64,000 nt of DNA. Source: Circinella minor (lineage: Eukaryota; Mucoromycota; Mucoromycetes; Mucorales; Lichtheimiaceae). Location: contig JAEPRB010000120.1 in NCBI GenBank assembly GCA_016758965.1, positions 1-64,000 on the forward strand, in the 5' to 3' direction. The notes under the pieces were generated by a model, which saw nothing but the letters and a program-made list of their open reading frames with translations, did not search any database and was not told the origin of the DNA. The position numbers and the translations under genes are program-made. Below, piece after piece: positions 50,771 through 63,099 of this stretch; position 1 is the stretch's first letter; every line of letters starts with the position of its first letter.

Positions 50771-53351
50771 ATGAACGATATACACGAAAAAGAATCAGTT
50801 CAAGTACGTAGTGTATAAATGTTTAGCAACTTAACGCTACTAGCATAAAAAAAGCCAAATACGGCTCTACATATATACGCTTCTAACTTAACACTATAAT
50901 ATTTTATTACAAACATTATATCTTATATAGTATACCGTAGAAGAATTACCTATCACAGATATAATTATAGATGAAGATGCAAAAAAGCTTCAAGATCTAG
51001 GCTATAAACAAGAATTCAAACGAGAAGTTAGTTTATTCGTCCAGTCTGGTTTTTCTTTTGCTACAATGGCTGTTTTACCCAACAGGTACGTATCATTAAA
51101 AAAACATTTTTTGAAAACAGCTTCAAGGGAGAACGCAGAAAGAAGGGGGCAGCCAAAAGGTTGCTTTTACAACTTAAATTATTTTTATCAGTACGGCTTA
51201 AATGACTCACGGCGTTAAAAAAAATTGAAATGTAGTTTAGTGGGTTTATCACAAACTATGCGAGCTGATGGGCCAATGTCCCAGTTTTGGGGATATGTAA
51301 GTAGTTTTTTTCATCAATGTTTTCGGATATTATGCATACAAAAAAAAAAAGGTTAATGATATGATTTAAATAATTATTATAAATATATTGCCACAGATTG
51401 TTCTTGCCCCTTTTGTCATGTGCATCGCTTTAGGGATGGCCGAAACATTTTCGTGTACGTATATGATAATATCTTACATAAACAGATCAAAACAAATAAT
51501 ATGCTACGTATAAACAATTAATTTTAAACAATTTAAAATAGCGTATCCTGTAAATGGCGGTGTATATTCTTGGTGTTATTTAATGAGTAGCAAAGAATGG
51601 GGACCATGTGAGTAGAAATCCGTTTTTATGTATCTTTCAACAGAACGGGACTCGTATATTCTTTCTTGATCAGCAATATTATTTGTTTATTTACTTATTT
51701 TAACAATTTTATAGTTATGGCGTGGAATTGTGGCTATGTTTTCCTAGCGGGTGTATTAGCTACTGTGATGACCGCAGCTTATACAATGGCAGAATATGTC
51801 GTCGCAATAGCCAACGTGCTAATTACAGATCCGGAGCGACAAATCACAAGTCATAGTATTACTATCGGGATCTATATTGGAATTCTTCTTCTATCAGTTA
51901 TATACTGTTATCAAGGCATTCGATTTAGCGGCTACCTTAATGTATTTACAGGTAAATGAAGAAAGAAAGAGATATCTGATATTTCTAATTACTGGTTTTG
52001 TTGTTTTACACGTATTAAGGTGCTGGATAATCTAAATTATTATAGAATCGTTAGCTAATAACTATACAATATAAATAGTAATCTGGGTGCTCGTTGGTAC
52101 AATTGTAGTGATTGTTGTACTTCTTGTAATGTCACCATCCTATGCTTCAGCAGAATGGGTATTTACATCATGGCAAGATCTTACTGGATATAACAGCCCA
52201 GGATTAGCATTTTTATTAGGTCTCTTACAATGTGGATGGGTTTTGGTAATTTGACATATGAATTTTATTTATTGTACTTTGGGTAATGATAACAACAATC
52301 TTGACGTACCCTCTAACTTAGAAAAACTATTTTAATCTATAGATTGGATACGAAAATGGGTAGGTTACAATATCTCGACAGAATTACCAGTGTATATTTC
52401 TTTATTATTATAATTTTCACTTCAACTAAATAAACGATCCAGTGCTCAAATTGCAGAAGGAACAAAAAATGCAGACAAAACTGGCCCTACTGGTATTCTC
52501 ATTGGCGTTGTTGGTGCCATTGTGCAAGGGCTTATTCTAAGTGCAGTTGTTCTCTTTTGTATTCAGGACATGGACGCATTACTAGAATCTAGTTTCCCTG
52601 TTGCCACATTATTTGTTCAAGCAACTAATGGACCTATAGCAGCCTTTCTCATGGTTATTCTAGCCGTCAGTCAATTTGTTGCAGTTACTAATAATGTGGT
52701 TGCCGCTTCGCAAATGCTTTGGGCAATGGCACGCGATCATGCAGTACCTCACCATAAATTCTGGTACAAACTACATGGAAAAAACGAAATTCCGCTGCGT
52801 ATACTTCTCTTGGAAGCTACAATTTGTGTCATTGCTATTATGCCGGTAATGGATAATCTTTACTACTACTATTGCTATTCCTAATTTATAACGAATGCTA
52901 ATTATATTTTTTCTTGCTATTATTAAAGTCTTTTGGTAGTCCAGATTATTGGTCCGCTATTATGAGCCTTGCTGTCATTTGTATCAATTTTGCTTATGGT
53001 AATTATATATATGTATGTGCGTAGGTTTTTACTTAGAAAAATATATCAACGTATTTCTTTCCCATTGATCTAGGACTTCCGTTTATATGTCGCCTGATTT
53101 GGAAACGGAATGATCCATTACCAAGAGGCCCTTTTTCACTTGGAAAATATAGCATAACTGTAAATTGTGTGGCTGTTGCTTGGGTACTGTTCTTTGGTGT
53201 TGTATTATGTATTCCATCCACACACCCTGTGACAGTACAATCGATGAATTGGGCCAGTATTATGATTGTAGGAACCTTTACCTTTTCACTTGTTTTCTGG
53301 TTTGCTACAGGGCGAAAAAATTATAAAGGTCCTATGCAAACCGCACAATGA
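50771..53351 (+). CDS. Amino acid/GABA/choline-type permease (APC superfamily)
   Basis: Eleven exons (50771-50803, 50931-51085, 51236-51296, 51397-51454, 51542-51607, 51715-51951, 52079-52245, 52343-52359, 52443-52845, 52929-52998, 53074-53351) join in frame to 514 residues. About 12 hydrophobic helices follow a short charged head. Family landmarks include GYKQEFKREVSLF before helix 1, AETFSSYPVNGGVYSW (helix 3 region), IGYENGAQIAEGTKNADKTGP and WAMARDHAVPHHKFW. This is the eukaryotic amino acid/choline transporter (ACT) layout, as in yeast Uga4, Hnm1 and Bio5; substrate cannot be chosen from sequence alone. Exon 8 is 17 nt and supplies IGYEN. The exon 3 acceptor at 51234-51235 was chosen because the next AG puts a stop in frame. 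Confidence 0.9.
52343..52359 (+). other. 17-nt microexon of the permease
   Basis: ATTGGATACGAAAATGG lies between a TCTATAG acceptor and a GTAGGT donor and encodes IGYEN plus two bases of the next Gly codon. Its inclusion joins VL to GAQIAEG with the conserved YEN block intact. Skipping it would break the frame. Confidence 0.75.
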
Positions 53352-53970
53352 ACAAAAAAAAAATAATCCCCTTTTTCAACGAAATATTTTTTCATACACA
53401 TACCTCTTCCAAAATATAACCACTGCTATTACATACTACTACCTGTACCTATAATTTAATCATTTCCCGTATCTCATTTTTCTAGGTCTCATTTTTTAAA
53501 ATTATATAGAATAAATACTATAAACAAACTATAAGCGGTTTCATTAATTTATGTATCTTTATACAAACGTCCCGTTTCACAGCATATTTTACAATATCTG
53601 TATATATTTCATTCACATATCGCACCTTAAGAGGCTGGAGAAACACTGTGAATACTAGCAGATAAATGAACAGTATCAGAAAGTAAGACACAGCGCCTGT
53701 TTTTATGTTCATATAATATTCCATTATATTTATCCAAATACGATGGCTGATACCACTTTAAATGAGTATATTATTGTGAGTGTTCGTAGTATCTACTAAT
53801 AAATCGTAAACAAAAAAAAAAAAAAAAAAAAAAAAAAAACGGACAGGAATAGAAGAAAAAATAGATAATTGTCTGCGTAAAGGTTTGAATAATTTGTTGG
53901 TATTATGTTATGTACAAATGTATGTATATGTATGTATAATAATATGATAATAATAATTGATGTCATAAGA
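53352..53970. other. Convergent 3' spacer with a 28-base A run
   Basis: This lies between the 3' ends of the permease and the phosphatase. A run of 28 A is at 53812-53839. No gene is supported. Confidence 0.5.
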
Positions 53971-55367
<1,397 letters not shown>

Positions 55368-55586
55368 ACGGAAAGTGTTCTTGTGTAAAAGTATATGTTA
55401 TGTCAAAAATAGAAAAAAAAAAAGAAACGTAAAACTAGAGGCAATACACAAAAAACGTGCGGCATTTTAAAACTATTTGGGGTAACACCAAAAATAATAT
55501 TCATAGCAGATACCTCAATTCCTACACATAAACTTTCTTTTGTTTCTTTTTGCCAAGCTCCTATTTATATAAACCCCGTAGTAGTA

Positions 55587-56955
55587 ATGTCGAGTCGATA
55601 TCAAAGAGTAAATTCTCAAATTTAATTTTCGAACCTCATTAACTGTAAGAGATAAGTTACTAATTGGTTGAATTAGGTTCCGACTGCCGACGACCCACTT
55701 GAGGCACATCTCGTAGACAACCGATCATCCGAAATATCGTTATTATCACAGCAGCAACCACAGCAACATGAACAACACCAGTTGTCACCTGGCTACACAG
55801 AACAACAATTACACCCTATTTCTCGACCGCCAACAGCTAATCGTCAGCGAGCTGATTTAGAAGATACATTTGGGGAAAGTTTAGACGACGAAAGTGACGA
55901 AGAAGATAATGATAATAGTAATGGTGAATCTCGACGATTATTAAACGTATCTCCACAAGTACCTGTTGGAAGCTATCCGTCGAGTAGTAGTGTAAATAAC
56001 AGTTCGGCAAATAGTAGCTCAAGGCCAGCTATATTACCTGTAACGAATGATGGTGTATTTTCAAATATGTCAGCAAAACCTGATAGAGATGGAAATAAGC
56101 TAGACGAAACACCACCGGTAAAATATAATCTCTTTTTTTTTAAACCTCCTTAAAACAATGAAAACAGAGATAATTTAACACTTTGTCTAACCCAAATGAT
56201 TTTTTGTTTTCGATTGTAAATAGGCATACGAAGAAGCAGTAGCTGATGCTACCCCGCCATATTGGCAAACAACCATCATTGCACCGCCTGGTATGGGCGA
56301 TATAATTTTAGTTGAAAGCATGCCAGTCGGTAATTTGTTTAATTTCGCATGGAACCTTCTAGGTAAATAAGGACATAATTCTTTTATTAATTTTATGTGC
56401 GTGAATTTCCCATATCACCAATTAACTTAATATTACTATTATATTATTCTAGTATCTGCAAGTTTTCAATTTGTTGGTTTTATGTTAACTTATTTACTCC
56501 ATACATCTCATGCTGCAAAGGTAAATTATACATTTTTTGTCAAATATTGAAGATACAAACATATAAGTATATACTAAGTTTTTATACATTATATATTATT
56601 ATAGCAAGGATCAAGGGCAGGTCTTGGAATCACGTTTGTTCAATATGGATTTTACATCCGGAGCCGTAAGTTTTTTTTTTTTTTCAATTTGATATATAAT
56701 AATTATATATACTTATTGTTGTTAATTATACTTTTAATAGGAGGGTCATTGGATGATTTCGAGTTAGCGGATGATGGTAGTGATAGTAATTCCAGTGATA
56801 CAAGTGAACAAGATAGTACAAATGCTGATATTATTGCATATATCTTAATGTTACTGGGATGGTTTATTATCATTCGAGCGATTGGTGATTATATACGTGC
56901 AAGAAAGATGGAAAATATCATTGCTCAGGAACCATCACCGGAAAATATCGTCTAA
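55587..56955 (+). CDS. BSD2: Bsd2/Ndfip-like transmembrane adaptor for Rsp5/Nedd4 ubiquitin ligase
   Basis: Six exons (55587-55607, 55677-56117, 56224-56362, 56453-56520, 56605-56665, 56741-56955) join in frame to 314 residues. The cytosolic head is polar, with Gln, Ser and acidic tracts. At the exon 2/3 junction TPPAYEEAVADATPPYW creates a PPxY motif (PPAY) that WW domains of Rsp5/Nedd4 ligases bind. The membrane part follows: LVESMPVGNLFNFAWNLLVS, QFVGFMLTYLLHTSHAAK, GSRAGLGITFVQYGFYI and a last helix LMLLGWFIIIRAIGDYI. Bsd2 helps sort metal transporters to the vacuole for degradation and Ndfip proteins recruit Nedd4 ligases, so a Golgi/endosome adaptor role is expected. The 21-nt first exon (MSSRYQR) is inferred from the in-frame ATG and good splice sites. 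Confidence 0.88.
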
Positions 56956-57444
56956 ATGAAAGACTCGTGTTCTCCTTCTCATACTCCTACTTTTACTTCG
57001 TTATTATACTCCTCCAGCTACTTCATTCCTTTTTCTTCTTAGTTCATATCCATAGTACATCCTCTTTTCCTCTTTTCCTCTCTTTCTATAGCAACACATT
57101 ACATTTTACACACTTTTTTGTCAGCTCTATCCTCGTTATATATTTGTTGTATCCCTTAAATTCATCATCCTACCCAAATAATATACATTTCCTTTCTTCT
57201 TGTCTTGTCTTATCTTTTTCTTTTTGTTTCTACTTGTTTTTATTAATGATATATATATATATATATTTTTGACTGAAAAAAACTACAATAATTGACCAAT
57301 GATTTTTTTAATTTCTGGGAGAGGGGAGGATGATTTAATTATATATATAAAAAGAAACGAAATGTGTGGAAATGAGGGGAATATTACAATGTTACAAAAA
57401 CACATATTATATATACACATATATATTAGATAAACGAAAAACTA
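56956..57444. other. Convergent 3' spacer
   Basis: Pyrimidine-rich (CT/T) on the + strand to about 57240, then AT-rich with TA repeats. It contains 3' untranslated sequence of the Bsd2-like gene and the small - strand gene. No additional gene is seen. Confidence 0.55.
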
Positions 57445-57728
57445 CTACTTTCGAATGTTTTTGGCTTCTTTTTCAAGGTTTTCTTTGAAGGATTTTACAA
57501 ATGAATTGCCAACTTGTGACCCTAAATTTTAGAAAGTAAATGATTAAAATCCCCACAAATAATAATATTATTATTAATAGAAATAATAATGATTTTCTTA
57601 CCCTTGTTAGTGGCATTAGATACATGCTTATGAGTAGTTGCTGCCATACGATGGAATGTTGGGCTTGAAAGAAGTTTTTCAGTAATAAAAGTTGATACCC
57701 AGTAATTGACAATTCGTTGGAAGACCAT
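57445..57728 (-). CDS. Small conserved-looking protein of 67 residues
   Basis: Exons 57728-57602 and 57521-57445 join in frame through a GTAAGA...TTTAG intron to 67 residues. The sequence begins MVFQRIVNYWVSTFITEKLL and continues with SPTFHRMAATTHKHV, ending in a charged helix (FKENLEKEAKNIRK). An amphipathic, basic N-terminus without acidic residues would suit a mitochondrial protein, but I cannot name a family. Clean splicing, 229 bp divergent spacing from ABCE1 and non-repetitive composition support a real gene. A function cannot be proposed. Confidence 0.65.
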
Positions 57729-57957
57729 TTTTTTTTTATTGTTTATGAGAAAAGGAAAGAAAGATTAAAACTTCGTTGAAAGTTTAAATTTCCTTCATAT
57801 AGAGGTTTTTCGTTGTGTTACACATAACCATGGAATTTTATACATACTTTTACAATTTCAAGTCACATTTTTTTTTTGATTTTTTTTTTCTTGAACCCAA
57901 TAATTCTCTTTATCCTACTTTCACGCCAACCCCCCCATTCTTGAATCGCCACTAACG
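57729..57957. promoter_or_regulatory. Short bidirectional promoter, small gene / ABCE1
   Basis: 229 bp between divergent start codons. It contains T-runs at 57869-57890 and a C-rich run (57930-57936) just before the ABCE1 start. Shared promoter function is inferred from spacing only. Confidence 0.4.
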
Positions 57958-60301
57958 ATGAGTGAAAAGTTGACCCGTATTGCCATTATCAATGCCGACA
58001 AGTGCAAACCTAAGAAATGTCGACAAGAATGGTAATCCATGTTTCTCTTGGATATAGCTTGATGAGTTGTCATAGTTACACGATCTAATCTTTTGTTATT
58101 TTTGTTTTTGTTTGTTATATGTAATATGCTTTGTTTCGCAGCAAAAAGTCGTGTCCTGTGAACCGTATGGGTACGTATCATATTAAATAAAGTAAAACTA
58201 ACAGACAGTTCTATATGCATAATAAACGACATTTGATATGCAAAAGTGCTTTTGTAAAAAAAGAAAAAAAGAAAAAACTAACCGAAACTATGAATTGCGT
58301 AATGTAGGTAAATTCTGTATTGAAGTCGAACCTACTTCAAAGATTGCTTTCATTTCTGAAACTTTATGTATTGGTTGTGGTATCTGTCCCAAGAAATGTC
58401 CTTTTGAAGCTATTTCGGTATGTTTAATAATTTATTATATATCACTTTTAATAAAAGTACATGGTTTAAGCGAGTATTATATCTTTAACAATACATACAT
58501 GCTCACATAAAATTATTTCAGATTATCAATTTACCAACCAATCTTGAATCTGAGGTTACTCATCGTTACTCGGCAAACTCTTTCAAGTTGCATCGTTTGC
58601 CTGTTCCTCGTCCAGGTCAAGTTCTTGGTTTGGTTGGTACTAACGGTATTGGTAAATCCAGTGCACTTAAGATTCTTTCGGGTAAGATGAAGCCCAACTT
58701 GGGTCGATTCGATAATCCACCTGATTGGCAAGATATTCTTAAATATTTCCGTGGTTCCGAACTTCAAAATTACTTCACCAAGATTTTGGAAGATAACTTA
58801 AAGGCTATTATCAAGCCTCAGTATGTCGATCATATTCCTAAGGTTGTCAGTGGTCAAGTCGGTCAATTGCTTGAAGATAAGCTTGAACGTGACAATTTCG
58901 ACGAAATGCTTGAAGAACTTGGTAAGTTTTTTTCTAAATAATAATGATAGCGGATTAAAACATTAGAGAGAGAAAAAAGGAGAGGAGGGAGGCACAGGGA
59001 CCTGAAAGTATTTAATTTGATAAATTTGTTATTGTGTGCAGAACTTCGAGGTGTCTTGAATCGTGAAGTTGGTCAACTTTCTGGTGGTGAATTGCAACGT
59101 TTCGCTATTGCTGTCGTTGCTGTTCAAAAGGCTAATGTATACATGTTTGATGAACCTTCATCTTATTTGGATGTCAAGCAACGTTTGAATGCCGCTCGTG
59201 TTATTCGTTCGTTGGTTTCTGCTGAGACGTAAGTATAATACTTTTCATATATATTCTGAATTTTGGAGTACTGATAGTAATTTTTTTCTCAAAATTTTTA
59301 GTTATATTATTTGTGTCGAGCACGATTTGTCCGTATTGGATTATCTTTCCGATTATGTTTGTATTTTGTATGGTATTCCATCTGTTTATGGTGTTGTTAC
59401 TTTGCCTGCCTCTGTTCGTGATGGTATCAATATCTTCTTGGATGGTACTATTAGAACCGAAAACTTGCGTTTCCGTGACGAATCTTTGACTTTCAAGATT
59501 GCTGAACAAACAGATGATGTATTGATCGAAAAGAACCGAAACTATCAATATCCCGATATGACAAAGACACTTGGTGACTTTCAACTTGATGTCAAGTCTG
59601 GTGATTTCACAGATTCTGAAATTGTTGTCATGTTGGGTCAAAATGGTACAGGTAAAACAACCTTTATTCGATTACTTGCCGGTCTCTTGAAGCCCGATGG
59701 TGGTAAGGGTGTTCCTGAATTGAATGTTTCGTACAAGCCCCAAAAGATTTCTCCCAAGTTCAAGGGTACTGTTCGTATGTTGTTCCTCAAGAAGATCAAG
59801 GCCGCTTTCTTGAACCCTCAATTCCAAACTGATGTTGTTAAGCCTCTCAGCATTGATGGTATTATCGATCAAGAAGTCACTCATTTGTCTGGTGGTGAAT
59901 TGCAACGTGTTGCTATTATTCTTGCTCTTGGTCAACCCGCTGATATTTATCTTATTGATGAACCTTCCGCTTATCTCGATTCCGAACAACGTATTATTGC
60001 TGCCAAGGTTATCAAGCGTTTCATTGTTCACTTTAAGCGTACTGCATTTATTGTAGAGCACGATTTCATTATGGCTACTTATTTAGCTGATCGTGTCGTC
60101 GTATATGAAGGTAAACCTTCCGTTCATGCAGTTGCCAACGCACCCCAAACTTTGTTATCTGGTATGAACAAATTCTTGGCATCCCTTGAAATTACTTTCC
60201 GTCGTGATCCTACCAACTTCCGACCAAGAATCAACAAGATGGACTCCCAAATGGATCAAGAACAAAAGGCCTCTGGCAATTATTTCTTCCTTGAACAGTA
60301 G
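57958..60301 (+). CDS. RLI1: ABCE1/Rli1 ribosome recycling ATPase
   Basis: Six exons (57958-58031, 58142-58170, 58308-58417, 58522-58921, 59042-59228, 59302-60301) join in frame to 599 residues, the normal length. The N-terminal domain has two 4Fe-4S cysteine clusters ([20 protein letters not shown] and [16 protein letters not shown]). Twin ABC domains follow: Walker [10 protein letters not shown] and GQNGTGKTT, signature LSGGELQR twice, Walker [11 protein letters not shown] and [10 protein letters not shown], and H-loops [11 protein letters not shown] and [11 protein letters not shown]. Rli1 splits 80S/post-termination ribosomes with eRF1 or Dom34. Exon sequence strongly prefers AAG (Lys), TTG (Leu) and GGT (Gly), unlike most genes here, as expected for a highly expressed gene. 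All catalytic motifs are intact. Confidence 0.97.
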
Positions 60302-60766
60302 ATTCTTTTTTTTTATTTCTTTTTATTTTTTTTATAAAATTATATTTCATTTCTTTCTCTCTATCCCTAACTTAGTACTTCTCACTTGACACATACACAC
60401 CATACACACAACAACATACTCTATTCTTTTTCTATCAACAATTTGACGCCTCTCCCCATCTTTTCCATATTGCATAATACACACAAGTATATAGTCGCTG
60501 CTTTTTTTGTTTTATTATTTTTATATCGTCATCACAAAAGAAACAAAAAATAACAAAAAAGCTTTTTTTATACAAGGGAAAAAAATTAGCTGCATTCCTT
60601 GTTTTTTCGGGTTTTTTTTCGGGCAGCAGAAACCATCATCCGTCCTTTTTTAATTATTTAACATTAGTACTTTGTTGTCGTGGAGGAGAATAGGGATAAA
60701 AAAAAGTATACAATTTATTATTTGTTAATATAAGGTTACATGCCCAGTTGTATTTTTTTAGTGTTG
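60302..60766. other. Convergent 3' spacer after ABCE1
   Basis: T-rich then mixed sequence between two gene 3' ends, with CA-rich stretches at 60390-60420. No gene is supported. Confidence 0.55.
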
Positions 60767-61204
60767 CTACAACTGTTCTCGACGTGCTTCTAGACGTTTC
60801 ATGGGTCCATTATATATCAGACTTAATACTACACTAACACTAGCCATGGATGCCTGGAAAACTAATCCACGAAACATATTATCAGGAGGACTACCAGTAG
60901 GATCTCGGAATTTGTCTAATACCAGTACAAGAATAAATCCAACAATTTGTGCAGCTTGCCATAGAATCGATGTTGAGATGGATTCAGGAATCGGATGTGA
61001 CACTAAATTATATCATGGTGCATAAATATTTTGAGAGGATTATAACAAAGAGGTTGATTAAAATTTTACCTTCCACACCGAGCTCAACTACGACCGGAAC
61101 CATGAATGACAAGAAGAAGTTGTTTAATGCGTTTACATAAATAATAGCAGCAAAAGAATCACGTTTAACTATTATTATATATTATAAAAAGACAGATGAC
61201 GGTC

Positions 61205-61237
<33 letters not shown>

Positions 61238-63099
61238 GCTTTTATTATGTATGAGACAGGTTAATAAATAATAAATAAACTCAACTGATAAAAATAAGTG
61301 CGATATAAGTGCTACACATGAATGGTGCCATTAACTTGAGAAATAGTTTATGTCGTTTGGTAATATCAAGCATTGGACCCGCAGTAACTGAAAAAAAAGT
61401 ATAATTTTTTCCATAGATGATGTGCAAAAAATGTTAGTTTTAATAGCATGAGGATATTATATTCTTTCTTTCTATGCGACTTACGTGCTCCAATAGCACC
61501 AGCTGCCATAGCAATAGCAACTATGAGACCAGATTCGCCATCTGTATATCCATAAGGAGCTAATGCTTGATTTAAAAGTGCACCCCAAGCAATACTAAGA
61601 CCGATATTGATGCCATGGATACCTTCAATTTTTTACATGCATATGAAAAAATGTTAGAATATATATTTCTATGAATGATTTGCGAATTTTTTTTTCTGAA
61701 GACATTAAAAATGATATATATTATTAGTTACCACAAAGAATCCAAAAATGATAGTTTTTCATCAATGTGATTGTACATTGTAAAAAAGATACATTTGGTC
61801 TTTGAATAGTAGCATCATGACTTCCTCCTGGTGGTTTAGCAGGTAAAACGAACTGAGGTAAAACGGCAGCTGTACAAATACCTGCTACCATAATAATCTA
61901 ATATTGATATATATATATATATATATAAGGAACAAGTTGTTTTAGATTAGAAATTAAATATCATCATCCTTAAATAAAAAATATTGCAATAGCCACTCAC
62001 TGTCATTTCAATCTTATCTTCACCAGTAGCCACAGCCGGCATTAAGAACATTGCAATGATACCACCATAATTGGATGCTATATATTATTCATGATCCATT
62101 TTAATAACAGCATGTGTTAAACTTATCAAAATAAAAATGGGAAGTCCATGGTACATAAATCGACATTATAGTATTTCAGAATATAATAGAAACAATGGTT
62201 TACCAACAAACATTCCGGCTGTGGCCCTTCGATTTTCTGGGAACCAGACTGCTGCGAACTGTAAATGTATAGCGAGTAATTTTATTTTAGCAAACAGTAC
62301 TTATTATAGATATATTTTTTGTCCATGCATTATTTACCTTTGTCATAATGTTAAGCGTTAACGGATTTCCTATAGAAGCAATTACCTGCCCAATCATCAT
62401 GACTGGAAATGAAGGTGGATGAATAAGAACGGCAACAAGACGTACCCAACATCCTACAGCAGTAATAACACCAGCAATAATAAGCTATATATGTATACAT
62501 AAATATTTGTTTTTCTTTTGTTTAGATGAAAGAACAATAGATAAAGTTATTATAGTAGAATGTGTGTACCAGCAATGATGAATAATAATAATCATACTGG
62601 AATTATATTCGAGCTGGTACACACAATGTTATTTTAGACTTGCCGATATTTTCGTCCCGAGCCGCTCAAACATCCAGCCAGTAATAAAACTTAATAAAAT
62701 ATAAACAATGGCTTGGATATTAAACAACCAATTTACGCCTGTCAAATTGACATTCAAGTAATTGGCTACAAGATTAGGAATAGGACTGAACGTATTTTGA
62801 AATATCGAAACCGAAGATCGTAAAACGACTAGAAAAAATAATGCAATCCAGGCTAAAGGATGTGTACGTTGATGTTGTGGGGAAGGAGATGCTGAATGGT
62901 CATTGTGAATAGTTTCTTGCTTTTCAGTGCTGGACCAAGCATTATCATCCATCATAGCATTGTTATGATTATTCGGAAGACCTTTTTCATCATCATCAAT
63001 TGTTTGTGTTGAGGAAGAGACTATCATTGTTTCACGACCAGCAGCTGTCGTAACAGTTGAAGTGGAGGAGGAACGTCGTTGATCTACTGATGAATTCAT
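60767..63099 (-). CDS. MFS transporter, SLC49 (FLVCR/DIRC2)-like
   Basis: Nine exons (63099-62644, 62484-62338, 62258-62204, 62077-62001, 61897-61732, 61622-61485, 61387-61286, 61168-61070, 61002-60767) join in frame to 491 residues. A disordered head of about 75 residues precedes 12 hydrophobic helices. Near helices 2-3, FITGWMFERLGTK is the MFS loop A motif; the sequence IGNPLTLNIMTKFAAVWFPENRRATAG is strongly reminiscent of the FLVCR/DIRC2 group (AxxWFPxxERxxA). Members move heme, choline or other solutes; substrate is not decidable here. Intron 1 has a GC donor (TCG|GCAAGT). Intron 7 contains a run of 30 T on the + strand (61207-61236). The strand, order and helix count support an intact transporter. 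Confidence 0.85.

Noticed and set aside
58531..58767. Open frames antisense to ABCE1 (also 59201-59641 and 59672-60061)
   Set aside because: They are shadows of a clear, motif-complete gene on the + strand.
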